DNA of 64,000 nt from Halorubrum sp. BOL3-1 (GTDB taxonomy: Archaea; Halobacteriota; Halobacteria; Halobacteriales; Haloferacaceae): the NCBI RefSeq assembly GCF_004114375.1, contig NZ_CP034692.1, forward strand, positions 1,984,001-2,048,000. The letters run 5' to 3'. The translations under genes were made by a program, and so were the position numbers. Shown here in pieces: positions 17,391-26,968 of the stretch. Positions within the stretch are counted from its first letter, which is position 1, and every line of letters begins with the position of its first letter. Below the pieces are notes generated by a model that worked only from the letters and a program-made list of their open reading frames with translations, was not told where the DNA came from and did not search any database.

Positions 17391-18007
17391 GCGTCCACCC
17401 CCGTGAGCGGCTCGACGACGCAGAACTCCTTCTCGGCGGCGAGTTCGCGGACCGCCGCGAGCGCCGCCTCGGTCTCGCCCGCGCGCGCCTCCAGTCGGAC
17501 CCGCGCGCTCGACACCTCCTCGGTGCCCTGCGGGGCCGCCAACGACACGTCGGCGACGGAGGCCGACTCGCAGGTCTCGATCCGCGAGAGCGTGTCGGAG
17601 AGGTCGGTGTCGACGAGGTGACCGAAGAGGAGGATGGTCACCTCCTCGGCGTACCGCTCCGTCCCGGCCTGCATCACGTTCACGCCCTCGGTCCGCAGCG
17701 CGTCGACGATCACCTCGAACCGTTCCGGGGTCGCCTCGAAGTCGACCTCGACCGGGATCCGACCGCGAGGCGTCTTGTTGCCCCGCTCGTGGTAGATCGA
17801 GAGGAGGTTCCCGCCGTTGTCCGCGATCGGGTGGAGCGCGGCGAGCAGCTGCCCCGGCTCGTCGACCAGCTCCAGCCGGACCGTGTGCGTCGACGGGGTC
17901 GTCGCGGCGTGGCCGCCGTCGGGAGAGGGGGCGGACTCCGCGTCGCCGTCGACCCCGTCGGCCCCGTCGAGCGCGGTCGCCGGCGTCCCGTCGCGACCGT
18001 CGCTCAC
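17387..18007 (-). CDS. ACT-domain amino-acid-binding protein upstream of homoserine dehydrogenase
   Basis: About 206 aa from a GTG at 18007 (VSDGRDGTPATALDG...); an ATG at 18067 would add a 20-residue Arg/Gly-rich extension that I doubt. After a low-complexity start come two ACT-like modules: TVRLELVDEPGQLLAALHPI with NGGNLLSIYHERG, and a second beta-alpha-beta unit ending VRLEARAGETEAALAAVREL. The GTGA overlap with hom suggests that it senses an end-product amino acid and controls homoserine dehydrogenase. This is inferred from the family and coupling. Confidence 0.85.
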   Translation of the reverse strand: MSDGRDGTPATALDGADGVDGDAESAPSPDGGHAATTPSTHTVRLELVDEPGQLLAALHPIADNGGNLLSIYHERGNKTPRGRIPVEVDFEATPERFEVIVDALRTEGVNVMQAGTERYAEEVTILLFGHLVDTDLSDTLSRIETCESASVADVSLAAPQGTEEVSSARVRLEARAGETEAALAAVRELAAEKEFCVVEPLTGVDA

Positions 18008-18350
18008 GCCGCCACCTCCGGCACCCCGTCGCGGGCGATTCGGTCGCGGTCGGGCGTCCGCGGACACGTTCCTGTTCCCGACGTGGAGCGGTCGCTCGGT
18101 GGCTCCGCCGCGGTGCGCCAGAGGGGAGTCGTGCCCGTCTGCATACCCGAACGGAGTCGGACGATCCTGTATAAGCCTTCGGCGGGGGCAGGCGTTGCCT
18201 CGCTCTCGTGTCTGCCAACGCGACGCACGATCGATGCCCAGCGGTCGAACGCCGTGGACGACGCCGTCGCTAACGGGACGAAGCGTCGAGAGTACTGGGG
18301 GAAACGGGAAAAACCGCAGAAAGCCCGCACCGCGAACCGCGTCGTCGACG

Positions 18351-20540
18351 TTAGAAGTAGTCGATCGACTGCGGCAGTTCGAGCTTCATCCCCTTGCGCT
18401 CGCGGATCTCCATGATCTTCTCGCGCTGGAGGTTGTCGACGAGCACGCGGAAGCCCGCGTTCTCGGTGTTCCACGAGGCGCGACCCTCGGTTGCCGAGCG
18501 GATGTCGGAGGAGAAGCCGATCATCTCCTCGACGGGCGCGATGCCCTCGACGACCATGAGGTCGCCCTCCTGGTACATGTCGTCGACGCGGCCGCGACGA
18601 CCCTGGATCTCGCCGGAAGCAGCGCCCATGTGTTCGCTGGGCACGTCGATCCGGACGTCCTGAATCGGCTCCAGCAGGCGGACCTCGCCGTCGATCAGCG
18701 AGCGGTGGACCGCGTCGCGGACCGCCGGGATGACCTGCGCGGGACCGCGGTGGATGGTGTCCTCGTGGAGCTTCGCGTCGTGGAGTCGGAACAGCGACCC
18801 CTGGACCGGCTCGGCGGCCAGCGGGCCGTCGTCGAGCGCTTCCTGAAGCCCCTCCAAGACGAGTTCCATCGTCTCGTTGAGGTGCTGGATCCCCTTCGTG
18901 TCGTCGATGAGGATGTTGGTCCGGTGGATGTCCTCAACGTTCTGCGAGGTGTCCTTGTCCATGCCGGCCTCCTGCAGCGCCTCGCGGCGCTCTAACTCGG
19001 GCATGTCCATCGAGATCTCACCGAGCTGGATGTCGTCGACGATGTCCTGGTCCATCGGCTCGACGGTGAGGTAGAACTTGTTGTGCCGGTTCGGTGACTG
19101 CCCCTCGACCTCGCGGGACGCCTCCTGGGGCTGCTCGCGGAACACGACGATCGGTTCGCCGGTGATGACCGGGATGCCCTGGTTGTCGCGGATCCGCTGG
19201 GTGATCACTTCGAGGTGGAGCTCCCCCTGCCCGCTGATGAGGTGCTCGCCCGTGTCCTCGTTGATCTCGATCTGGATCGTCGGGTCCTCCTTGGCGACCT
19301 GCTGGAGCGTCTCGATGAGCTTCGGCAGGTCGTCCATGTTCTGGGCCTCGACGGACTTCGTGATGACCGGCTCGGAGATGTGTTCGATCGACTCGAACGG
19401 CGTCATCTCCACGGAGGAGACGGTGGAGCCGGCGATGCCGTCGCGCAGGCCGGTGACCGACGCGATGTTCCCCGCCGGGACGCGGTCCACTTCCTCGCGC
19501 TCCGACCCCATGAACAGCCCGACGCTCTGGATGCGGTTCTTCCGGGCGGTCCCGGAGACGTACAGCTCCTGGCCCTTCTCCAAGGTGCCGGAGAAGACGC
19601 GACCCGTCGCGATCTCGCCCGCGTGCGGGTCCATGGAGATGTCGGTGACCATGAGGACGACCTCGCCGTCCTCGTCGACCAGCCGCATCGTGTCGGCCAG
19701 TTCGGACTCCGAATCACCGCGCCAGATGCGCGGGACGCGACGGGGCTGAGCGTCGACCGGGTTCGGGAAGTGCTCACAGACCATGTCGAGCACGACGTCC
19801 GACAGCGGCGTGCGCTCGTTGAGCTCCTGCCGCTTGTCGTTCTGCTCCATCTCCATGATGTCCGCGAAGTCCATTCCGGTCCGCTGCATCGACGGCATCG
19901 AGACGCCCCACTTGTACAGCGCGGAGCCGAACCCGACGGTCCCGTCCTCGACGGAGACCGTCCAGTCTTCGGGGATGTCGTCCATGTTCTCGGCCATCCC
20001 GCGGATGAGCTCGTTGACATCCGATATCACCGACAGGAGCCGCTGTTGCATCTCTTGGGGCCCCTCCTGGAGCTCCGAGATGAGGCGGTCGACCTTGTTG
20101 ATGAAAAGCGCCGGCTTCACGCCCTCGCGGAGCGCCTGCCGGAGCACCGTCTCGGTCTGGGGCATCGCGCCCTCGACGGCGTCGACGACCACCAGGGCGC
20201 CGTCGACCGCGCGCATCGCGCGGGTGACGTCGCCCCCGAAGTCAACGTGACCCGGAGTGTCGATGAGGTTGATGAGGTGGTTGGTGTCCTCGTACTCGTG
20301 GGTCATCGAGACGTTCGCCGCGTCGATGGTGATACCGCGCTCCTGTTCGTCCTCCTTCGTGTCCATCGCGAGCTGCTCGCCCGCGGTGTCCTGCGAGATC
20401 ATGCCGGCGCCGGCCAGCAGGTTGTCGGAGAGCGTCGTCTTCCCGTGGTCGACGTGGGCGGCGATGGCGATGTTCCGGATGTTCTCCGGGGTGTCCATCA
20501 GCCGCTCACATTCCTGAACTATCTTCTTGCGTCGGCCCAT
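18351..20540 (-). CDS. fusA: Translation elongation factor aEF-2
   Basis: Ribosomal translocase GTPase, 729 aa from [20 protein letters not shown]; ten further upstream codons are open but not family-like. G motifs are [33 protein letters not shown] and [13 protein letters not shown]. Domain IV contains [20 protein letters not shown], the loop with the histidine modified to diphthamide. The C-terminus [15 protein letters not shown] is typical. It appears monocistronic. The 343-nt gap beyond its 3' end, up to the ACT gene start at 18007, holds only that gene's promoter region with a TATA-like motif near 18170. Confidence 0.97.
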   Translation of the reverse strand: MGRRKKIVQECERLMDTPENIRNIAIAAHVDHGKTTLSDNLLAGAGMISQDTAGEQLAMDTKEDEQERGITIDAANVSMTHEYEDTNHLINLIDTPGHVDFGGDVTRAMRAVDGALVVVDAVEGAMPQTETVLRQALREGVKPALFINKVDRLISELQEGPQEMQQRLLSVISDVNELIRGMAENMDDIPEDWTVSVEDGTVGFGSALYKWGVSMPSMQRTGMDFADIMEMEQNDKRQELNERTPLSDVVLDMVCEHFPNPVDAQPRRVPRIWRGDSESELADTMRLVDEDGEVVLMVTDISMDPHAGEIATGRVFSGTLEKGQELYVSGTARKNRIQSVGLFMGSEREEVDRVPAGNIASVTGLRDGIAGSTVSSVEMTPFESIEHISEPVITKSVEAQNMDDLPKLIETLQQVAKEDPTIQIEINEDTGEHLISGQGELHLEVITQRIRDNQGIPVITGEPIVVFREQPQEASREVEGQSPNRHNKFYLTVEPMDQDIVDDIQLGEISMDMPELERREALQEAGMDKDTSQNVEDIHRTNILIDDTKGIQHLNETMELVLEGLQEALDDGPLAAEPVQGSLFRLHDAKLHEDTIHRGPAQVIPAVRDAVHRSLIDGEVRLLEPIQDVRIDVPSEHMGAASGEIQGRRGRVDDMYQEGDLMVVEGIAPVEEMIGFSSDIRSATEGRASWNTENAGFRVLVDNLQREKIMEIRERKGMKLELPQSIDYF

Positions 20541-20758
20541 TATACCGAGTATTACCGAAAGGAGGGTCAAAAGGGTAGTGTTTCGTCGCGGGCGTTTCGC
20601 CGGGGATCACCCCTGATCCCCGCCGGTTTCGTGCCGATCGGTGCCACGGAGCGACCGTCGGGAGGACGCGTCACGCGGTCGTCGACGCGGCCGACGGCTA
20701 TCGGAACCGCACGCGAGCATCGGCGCGGTTTTAAGCCCCGACTCGGGAAACGAGAGGT

Positions 20759-21403
20759 ATGAACGAGACGCTCTCACGGCTCGTCGACAGCGGCGTCGTC
20801 GCGGTCCTGCGCGGAGTCGACGCCGACCAGCTCATCGGGATCACGGAGGCGCTACGCGAGGGCGGCGTCACCGCCGTCGAGATCACCGCGGACACCCCGA
20901 ACGTCGCGGAGAAGATCGGCGAGGTCGCCGACTCCTTCGACGACGAGGTCGTCGTGGGCACCGGGACCGTCCTCGACAGCGAGACGGCCCGGACCACGCT
21001 GCTGGCGGGCGCGGAGTTCGTCGTCTCCCCGAGCCTCCACGAGGACGTGATCGAGACGTGTAACCGCTACGGCGCCGTCACCGGGCCCGGCGTGATGACC
21101 CCGACCGAGGCGGTCCGCGGCTACGAGGCCGGCGCCGACTTCGTGAAGGTGTTCCCCGCCAAGACCGTCGGCCCCGCCCACCTCGGCGCGATGAAGGGGC
21201 CGCTCGGCCAGATCCCGATGATGCCCACCGGCGGCGTGAGCCCGGACAACGCCGGGGACTACGTCGACGCGGGCGCCTTCGCGGTCGGCGCCGGCGGCGC
21301 GCTCGTCGACTACGACGCCGCCGAGCGCGGCGACTACGAGGCCATCACCGAGACCGCCCGCGAGTTCACGCGCGTGGTCGAGGAGGCGCGGGCGGACGAC
21401 TGA
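20759..21403 (+). CDS. 2-dehydro-3-deoxy-(phospho)gluconate aldolase family protein
   Basis: KHG/KDPG class I aldolase, 214 aa. It cleaves 2-keto-3-deoxy-6-phosphogluconate or a related 2-keto-4-hydroxy acid to pyruvate plus an aldehyde, the last step of (semi-phosphorylated) Entner-Doudoroff catabolism. Motifs: VVAVLRGVDADQLIGITEAL, GGVTAVEITADTPN, GTGTVLDSETA, and GADFVKVFPAKTVGP with the Schiff-base lysine in FVKVFPA, then PTGGVSPDNAGDYVDAGAFA. A TATA-like TTTTAAG lies about 25 nt before the ATG. The substrate could be KDPG or KHG. Confidence 0.9.
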   Translation: MNETLSRLVDSGVVAVLRGVDADQLIGITEALREGGVTAVEITADTPNVAEKIGEVADSFDDEVVVGTGTVLDSETARTTLLAGAEFVVSPSLHEDVIETCNRYGAVTGPGVMTPTEAVRGYEAGADFVKVFPAKTVGPAHLGAMKGPLGQIPMMPTGGVSPDNAGDYVDAGAFAVGAGGALVDYDAAERGDYEAITETAREFTRVVEEARADD

Positions 21404-21456
21404 GCCGGGAGACCGGCGACCGTTTTTATCACCGGCGACCGACCGCTGACGCACCG

Positions 21457-21762
21457 ATGATCGTGTTACACGCCATTTTTCGGATCGACCCGGAGGATCT
21501 CGACGAGGCGCTCGACCACGCCCAGACCCTTGTGGAGGAGTCGAACCGCGAGGAGGGAACGATCGACTACCGCGCGGCGACGGACGTCGAGGACGAGGCG
21601 ACGATCCGATTCTTCGAGCAGTACGAGGACGAGGCGGCCTTCGAGGCGCACACGCAGACCGACCACTATCAGGCGTTCGAGGCGGCGCTGCCCGACCTGC
21701 TCGCCGGCGAGCCCGAGGTGCTGCGCTTCGAGGTCGACTCGGTCGAGGAGCTCGACCTGTAG
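21457..21762 (+). CDS. Antibiotic biosynthesis monooxygenase (ABM) domain protein
   Basis: A small 101-aa dimeric alpha/beta barrel protein of the ABM superfamily, starting MIVLHAIFRIDPEDLDEAL, with EESNREEGTIDYRAATDVED and FFEQYEDEAAFEAHTQTDHY, the typical E-Q-Y...H pattern. Members include quinol monooxygenases and stress-related proteins; no cofactor is needed by many. The substrate is unknown. It has its own TATA-like GTTTTTATC some 30 nt upstream, so it is likely expressed separately from the aldolase. Confidence 0.82.
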   Translation: MIVLHAIFRIDPEDLDEALDHAQTLVEESNREEGTIDYRAATDVEDEATIRFFEQYEDEAAFEAHTQTDHYQAFEAALPDLLAGEPEVLRFEVDSVEELDL

Positions 21763-21884
21763 CGTTCTCGGCCCGAGAAATCGAACAGCCGCTCTCGACG
21801 AGGGCGTCGTAGAACGGCTAGAGTGCGTGTGTTCTTTCGCGGAGACCGCTCAGTACAGACGAGGCGGTAGTTGATCTGTGGGAT

Positions 21885-22053
21885 CGGCGCGGTGGCGCGT
21901 ACCTACGAGCGGCCGCCCTTGGCGGCCGCGAGGCAGCACGCGCGAGGGAGTCGCTGACGGTCGGAGCGAAGCGGAGGCCGTTAGCGACGAGTCTGGGGAG
22001 GTGTGAGGTGTGGGGCGGTAGCGGTCGGGTGGGACTCGGAGGGGCAGTCGCGT
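21885..22053 (+). repeat. Composite structured repeat, copy 2 (short form)
   Basis: Core element only. Hairpin 1 is GCGGCCGCC (21909-21917) with GGCGGCCGC (21921-21929). Hairpin 2 is GTCGCTGACGG (21950-21960) with CCGTTAGCGAC (21978-21988), closing a 17-nt loop that contains GGAGCGAAGCGGAG. It is followed by CTGGGGAGGTGTGAGG and GGGTGGGACTCGGAGGGG. The GGCTTCGACGG-type modules seen after the other copies are absent. It sits in the 431-nt gap between the convergent ABM and polC genes; the rest of the gap (22054-22193) is lower in GC and shows no recognisable gene. Confidence 0.72.
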
Positions 22054-22193
22054 CAGAAACAACGCCACTCTCAGTACCCCTCTATCTTCGAAACAACCGT
22101 CCAACAAGCAGACTCGTTCTCGTCGGTGATCCACCGAAACGTCGATGAGATACCCGCGTGTGAACTGCCCTCCGACATCTTCATTCTCGACGT

Positions 22194-25100
22194 TCACATG
22201 AAGTCCGCAATGCCGGACTGCTTGTTGGTGTCGTCCTCGAAGATCGACTCCAGCGACTGGTCTAACACCTTCAGCCGCTGTTTCGTGTAGGGTCGACAGT
22301 CGAACCGCTCCGCGACCTCGATAGCGGTGTCGACGTACTTGCTCACCGACCCCTCGTGGACCGTGAGGTTCACGCGGCCGCCGCACTCGCGGCACTCGCC
22401 GGTCAGGGGCATCCGCCGGTACTTCTCGCCGCAGTCGAGACAGCGCGTCTCCTGCCGCGAGAAGGCGCGGAGGTTCCCGATGATGTCCGGCAGGAAGTGG
22501 TATTCGATCACGCGCTCGGCCACGTCCGTCTCGTCGACCGCGCGCAGCTTCCGGGCCAGCTCCAACTGCGCGTCCATCTTTTCCATCATGTCACCGAGCG
22601 TCTTGTACGCCGAGAGATCCGGCCCCATCGCGATGTCCGTCGTGTCGTGGGTGTGGTCGAACCCGTGGTACTCCTCGTCGGTCCCGAGCGTGTCCTCGCC
22701 GAGTTGGATCAGGTCCTCGACCTCCTCCGGGTCCGCCATCTCCGTCGTCGCCTCGTAGAACTCCCGCGGGTACTCCCGCGCGATGTCCATGTTGTGCGCC
22801 TCGTCGTCGATCTCTGAGGGATCGATACGGGAGGACATCACCAGGGGTGCGTCCATTTTTCCACCTCTCTGATCTGGCAAAAAAGTTTTTGAGAAGTTGA
22901 GAAGCCCGTCCATGAGAAGCATCACGCAGTCCTCGTCGCCGTCACACTGCTGGGTCCACAATCCGTTCGCAGCGAGCGTATGCGTCCCAGAAACCGTGAG
23001 ATTGTAGGTGTACTCAACGTCACTCTCGACGATCTCCGTTTCGACGATCTCGTCGGTATCGACCCCCCCGTCGGCACTAGCCGCCGAAGCGTCGGTCGCC
23101 CGCTCGCGGTCTCGGGGGTCCGCCTCGGGAACGCGGTCGCCGGCGGCCAGCTCACGGGCGGGCGTCTGGTGGATATCTCCGTCGGCGACTCGGAGCATCG
23201 TGTGACCCGGGGTAACCCGGATCGTTCGCCCGGAAGTCGTCCGGATCCGTACGAGATGGTCCTGAGTCGGATGTTTGGAGACTGCGGTCACCGACCGGGT
23301 CGTTGTGTTCCCGTGTTCGTCGATCGAGGGGACGCGAACGTCGCCGTCGAGTTCTTCGACGAGCGTCCCGAAGTCATCGGTTCGAGGATCTTCGAGCCGG
23401 GATTCGACGAACGTCTCGATTGAGACCTCTCGGCGCTCCCCGTCTTTCAAGTACGCGACCGTCGTCTCGGGGTGGAAGCAGTTCCGCCGTTTCGCGGCGT
23501 GGAAGTACGGATGCGCGTATCCCACGGCGGCCGACGTGAATCCTACCACTCTCCCGACAGTCGCGGCGCTCGTGTGGGGGGCCATCCCGAAGACGAGCTC
23601 GCCGACGAGGTCGTCGCGCTCGTTCACCTCGTAGAAGCGGTCGAGGCCGTAGAACTGATCGAGCAGGTCGTCGACGAAGTCCGCGGTCTTGAGCATGTGC
23701 TCGGCCGCGCCGTCCGAGAGGACGATGTCCTGGACGCGCAGCTCGACGACCTGGTCGTCGTGGCGCAGCGGCTCGCCGTCAACGTCGGTCTCGTACCCCA
23801 GCTCGCGGAAGTGGTCCGCGGTGACGTCCAGCTCCTCGGGCTTGACCGCCGTCACCGGGAGGTCGGTCATGTCGTACCGGACCGTCCCGTCCTTGAACGA
23901 GGTGACGCCGTTCTTCGCGCGGAGGACGCCCTTCTCCATCGGCTCGGGGGTCTTGTTCCGCGAGGTGAGCCCCTGAACGCCCTTCAGGATCTCGAAGGCC
24001 GACTCGCGCTCCCCGACGGTCTCTAACGCGGAGCGGTACGCGTCGTTGACATCGACCTCCTGGTAGGTCGCGGCCGTCACCTCCCACTCGCAGTTCGGGC
24101 ACTCGACGCGGCCGGCCTCGTCCGGCTCGCAGACCGTGCCGCAGTCGCCGCACTCGTAGTGCGGCTCGGTGTGGACGTCGCAGTCCGGACACCGCGCCTC
24201 GTAGGTGTGCTCGCCGCAGTCGGGACAGACGCGGTCCGAGACCTCCAGCTCGTGCCGCCCGCGGTGGCCGGTGTCGTCCATCACGTTCGCGGCCTCGGAG
24301 ACGTCGCGCTGGGGACCGCCCGCCTCGTTGATCGGGAAGAGCGTGTGGACCGCCGGGGAGAGGTCGCGGCTCTCCGACTTCTCCGGGCGACCCATCCGGT
24401 TGCCGATCCGGGTCGGCGCGCGCTCGCGCACCTCGAAGGGAGCGACCTCGTCGACCGCCTCGATCGCGTTCTCGCCGTTGGCGTAGCCGCGGGCGGCCGC
24501 GGAGAGGTCGTCGGCGTCCCACGTCTTCCGCAGTCCGTCGTCAATCCCGAGCGACCGGGCGAGCGGCCGCCACGTCGAGATTCGGAGCGCGTCCGGCGTC
24601 GCGGCGTGTTCGACCAGCAGCGATTCCAGCGCGTCCTGAACCCGGTCCGTGCGCTCGATAGCGAGGACGCCCTCGACGACCTCGCCCGCGGCGACCGCGT
24701 CGGCGAGCGCCGCGAACGCGTCGACCGACGCGTCGTGCCAGAGGTAGGTGTACTCGGGGTGGAGCGGGCAGTCGTACTCGTTCGCCCACGCGAGCGCCCG
24801 CTCGGCGGTCGGGCGCTCGAGGTCGACGTGGGGGTCGTCGCGCAGCGCCTCGACGTCCGCGCCGGCCGCCTCGAACTCCTGAACCCACCACTCGGGGGCG
24901 TACGACGCCGGCGCAAGCGGGTGGTTGTTCTCGACGAACTCCCCGTAATTAACGAGGTACTCGCCTAAATCGAGCACCTTCTCGACCCCGTTTCGAACCG
25001 CTTTCGCCTCCTCGGGGTCGTCGATCCGACGGACCTCGCCGTTCGCGAGCCGGACCGTCGGTCCCTCGATGGAGTCGACGGGAACGACGCCGTGGGCCTT

Positions 25101-26282
25101 CCCGGGTCGCTCCGTCTTGATCTGCGTCCCGGCGGCGAGGAAGTCGTCGACGATGTGCATCGTCGCGGGGTGGACCCCGCCGGTCGCGAACCCGTGGTTG
25201 CGCGCGCGACCGTACCGGAGCCGGAACCCGCCCGCCTCGCTCGGATGCGTGAACACGGGTCGGCCCGCGATGAGGTCGCGGAGGAACTTCTGAGAGGAGT
25301 CGGCCCGGAGCGCCCCGGCCGGTTTGTCTCCGTCGGTCGAGCCGTCGTCGGGGTCCGCCGCCGCGTCGCTTTCGGCGTCGTCGCCCTCCGCGGCGCCGCC
25401 CTCCGCGTCTCCCGCCTCGTCATCGTCGCCGGCGCCGTCTTCCCCGATCGTCCCGTCGATCAGGTCCTGAAGCCACGGCCAGTCGACCTCGTCGAGATCG
25501 CGGGTATACCGCTGGATCTTCGGGGCCTTCAGCGCGATCCCCTCGGCGGTGACGAGACACATCCCGCCGCGCGCGGAGTTCGTGTCGACCCGTTCGAGGT
25601 CGCGGAACCCCGAGACCTCTTCGTCGCCCGTGGCCTCCCCGTCGAGCATGACGGGGATGTGCTTGGCGATGAACTTCGACTCCTTGTCCTTCGGCGTGTA
25701 CTGGAGGCCGGTCTCCTTGTCGTATAAGGCGATCTCCTCGGCGTACCGCTCGACCTCCGCGTCGCGGGGCTTGTACTCGTCGACGCCGAGCAGCGACCGG
25801 GCGTAGTCGGCGACGAGCACGGACAGCGCCTGCGCGGTCCCGCCCGCCGACCGGATCGGGCCGGCGTAATAGACGTTGACGAACTCGGTGCCGTCGTCGT
25901 TCTCCAGCAACTCGACCCGGTCGATCCCCTCGATCGGCGCGGCGACGACCCCCTCGGTCAGCAGCGCGACCGCGGTCCGGACGGCTCCTTCGATCTTCCC
26001 CTCGCGGGAGTCGTAGTCGCCGACGTTGCCGTCGACGAAGTCGGTGACCAACTCCAAGGCCGCCTCCTCGCGCGACATCTCCCCCTCAAGTTCGCGGACG
26101 CGCTCCGCGACCCCGTCGATCCCGAGGATGTTCTCGACGCGGTCGGCCATGTCGCGGGCGACCGGAATCTCGATTTCCGGCTCCGGGTCCCGGCCCTGCT
26201 CTTTGGCCGTCTCCGCGACCGACCAAGCCTCGTCGAGGCGCTCTTCGATCTGCGCGAAGTAGCGCTCGTCGTCCGGTCTCAT
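22194..26282 (-). CDS. polC: DNA polymerase II (PolD) large subunit DP2 with an in-frame intein
   Basis: Catalytic subunit of archaeal replicative polymerase D. The precursor is 1362 aa, 1184 after removal of a 178-residue intein. The start MRPDDERYFAQIEERLDEAW is chosen because 123 further open codons upstream are Arg-rich and overlap the PPC gene. Features are EFVNVYYAGPIRSAGGTAQA near the N-terminus, an acidic low-complexity insert at about residues 280-325, and zinc-binding clusters (CPDCGEHTYEARC, CGDCGTVC, later CLDCGEKYRRMPLTGECREC). The catalytic NCDGDEDC motif is split by the intein after KRRN. The end SGIADFM is typical. Confidence 0.96.
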   Translation of the reverse strand: MRPDDERYFAQIEERLDEAWSVAETAKEQGRDPEPEIEIPVARDMADRVENILGIDGVAERVRELEGEMSREEAALELVTDFVDGNVGDYDSREGKIEGAVRTAVALLTEGVVAAPIEGIDRVELLENDDGTEFVNVYYAGPIRSAGGTAQALSVLVADYARSLLGVDEYKPRDAEVERYAEEIALYDKETGLQYTPKDKESKFIAKHIPVMLDGEATGDEEVSGFRDLERVDTNSARGGMCLVTAEGIALKAPKIQRYTRDLDEVDWPWLQDLIDGTIGEDGAGDDDEAGDAEGGAAEGDDAESDAAADPDDGSTDGDKPAGALRADSSQKFLRDLIAGRPVFTHPSEAGGFRLRYGRARNHGFATGGVHPATMHIVDDFLAAGTQIKTERPGKAHGVVPVDSIEGPTVRLANGEVRRIDDPEEAKAVRNGVEKVLDLGEYLVNYGEFVENNHPLAPASYAPEWWVQEFEAAGADVEALRDDPHVDLERPTAERALAWANEYDCPLHPEYTYLWHDASVDAFAALADAVAAGEVVEGVLAIERTDRVQDALESLLVEHAATPDALRISTWRPLARSLGIDDGLRKTWDADDLSAAARGYANGENAIEAVDEVAPFEVRERAPTRIGNRMGRPEKSESRDLSPAVHTLFPINEAGGPQRDVSEAANVMDDTGHRGRHELEVSDRVCPDCGEHTYEARCPDCDVHTEPHYECGDCGTVCEPDEAGRVECPNCEWEVTAATYQEVDVNDAYRSALETVGERESAFEILKGVQGLTSRNKTPEPMEKGVLRAKNGVTSFKDGTVRYDMTDLPVTAVKPEELDVTADHFRELGYETDVDGEPLRHDDQVVELRVQDIVLSDGAAEHMLKTADFVDDLLDQFYGLDRFYEVNERDDLVGELVFGMAPHTSAATVGRVVGFTSAAVGYAHPYFHAAKRRNCFHPETTVAYLKDGERREVSIETFVESRLEDPRTDDFGTLVEELDGDVRVPSIDEHGNTTTRSVTAVSKHPTQDHLVRIRTTSGRTIRVTPGHTMLRVADGDIHQTPARELAAGDRVPEADPRDRERATDASAASADGGVDTDEIVETEIVESDVEYTYNLTVSGTHTLAANGLWTQQCDGDEDCVMLLMDGLLNFSKTFLPDQRGGKMDAPLVMSSRIDPSEIDDEAHNMDIAREYPREFYEATTEMADPEEVEDLIQLGEDTLGTDEEYHGFDHTHDTTDIAMGPDLSAYKTLGDMMEKMDAQLELARKLRAVDETDVAERVIEYHFLPDIIGNLRAFSRQETRCLDCGEKYRRMPLTGECRECGGRVNLTVHEGSVSKYVDTAIEVAERFDCRPYTKQRLKVLDQSLESIFEDDTNKQSGIADFM
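22947..23480 (-). mobile_element. Mini-intein in the DP2 catalytic motif (178 aa)
   Basis: Protein-splicing element at precursor residues 935-1112, between KRRN and CDGDEDC. It begins CFHPETTVAYLKDGERREV (block A, Cys1). Block B is TIRVTPGHTMLRV with the TxxH pattern. It ends EYTYNLTVSGTHTLAANG (block F) then GLWTQQ before Cys+1. There is no room for a homing endonuclease, so it is a mini-intein. The last residue is Gln rather than the usual Asn and the penultimate residue is Gln rather than His. Terminal Gln occurs in some inteins, but the combination deserves testing. It was found because the family motif NCDGDED is interrupted. Confidence 0.93.
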
Positions 26283-26322
26283 CGGGCGTCGAGCGCGGGA
26301 ACCGCGCGGGGTCCGCTTCTGG

Positions 26323-26742
26323 TCACAGCCACAGGTCGAGGTCCGTGACCTCGTCGTGGGAGCGTTCGAGCGGCTCCGCGAACGCGCGCAGGTGACACTC
26401 GCCGGCCCAGACGGTCGCCGAGTCGAGGTGTCCCGCGAGCGCCTGCCCGCTCGGCCGCGAGAGCACGACGTGGGTGTGCGCGAACGCGTCCCCCTCCAAA
26501 AGCGAGACGTTACCCACGCAGGCGGCCACCTCCAGCGGCTCGTCGAAGGTGACCGAGCGGTACTCAGTGTCCTCCTGGTCGTAGAACCAGACCTCCGCGT
26601 CCTGAACCGCGCCGAGCGCCGTGAACCAGCCGGCCTCGACGTCCTCCTCACGGGCGAGAGACTCGATCTCCTCGCGCCAGTCGGCGCCCGTCTCGAACCG
26701 GGCGACGTACTCCGCCGTGGGTTCGACCTCGCGATGGTACAT
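26323..26742 (-). CDS. PPC-domain (DUF296) DNA-binding-like protein
   Basis: A 139-aa protein with a complete PPC/DUF296 fold. It starts MYHREVEPTAEYVARFETG, followed by EDVEAGWFTALGAVQDAEVW, LEVAACVGNVSLLEGDAFAH and THVVLSRPSGQALAGHL. Histidines in AHTHVV and GHL resemble the metal-binding set of archaeal members. Plant relatives bind AT-rich DNA; the archaeal role is unknown. It ends 40 nt before the polC start codon on the same strand, so co-expression with polC is possible. Confidence 0.85.
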   Translation of the reverse strand: MYHREVEPTAEYVARFETGADWREEIESLAREEDVEAGWFTALGAVQDAEVWFYDQEDTEYRSVTFDEPLEVAACVGNVSLLEGDAFAHTHVVLSRPSGQALAGHLDSATVWAGECHLRAFAEPLERSHDEVTDLDLWL

Positions 26743-26814
26743 AGAGGTTCTCCACGGGTGCCGGGGGCAAAAAGGCTTCAGTCGGACCGGTATTGGTCGA
26801 CGAAGCCAATTTGA

Positions 26815-26826
26815 TATAGCGCTATA
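26815..26826. other. Perfect AT-rich palindrome TATAGCGCTATA
   Basis: A 12-bp perfect palindrome in the 226-nt gap between the nifU-like gene and the PPC gene, within an AT-rich patch (about 26808-26840) in otherwise GC-rich DNA. It resembles the patch at 27864-27899. It may be an operator or promoter; no other gene is visible in the gap. Confidence 0.4.
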
Positions 26827-26940
26827 AAATTTATATTTGAGGCGGCTGTCGGACCACTACGAGCGGGCACGTCGAGAGAGAAACGGATTTCTCCCCGGCT
26901 AAGCGTCGGCCTTTGCCGAAAACAGCGTCAGCTCGAAAGC

Positions 26941-26949
26941 AAAAAAAAA
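26941..26949 (-). terminator. Poly-T terminator after the nifU-like gene
   Basis: A run of nine A on the + strand, i.e. nine T on the coding strand, 20 nt past the stop of the nifU-like gene. Archaeal transcription commonly ends at such T-runs without a hairpin. Confidence 0.65.
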
Positions 26950-26968
26950 GACAGTCGCGATCGACGAC

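Noticed and set aside
16386-18218. 610-aa version of homoserine dehydrogenase
   Set aside because: The extra N-terminus is Arg-rich and overlaps the ACT gene in another frame; the GTG start with GTGA coupling is better.
22003-22290. 95-aa plus-strand frame in lower-GC DNA after repeat copy 2
   Set aside because: It starts inside the repeat and ends opposite the polC 3' end; no family resemblance.
26283-26651. N-terminal extension of the PolD large subunit frame
   Set aside because: Arg/Ser-rich, not like any DP2, and overlaps the PPC gene; the ATG at 26282 gives the normal family start.
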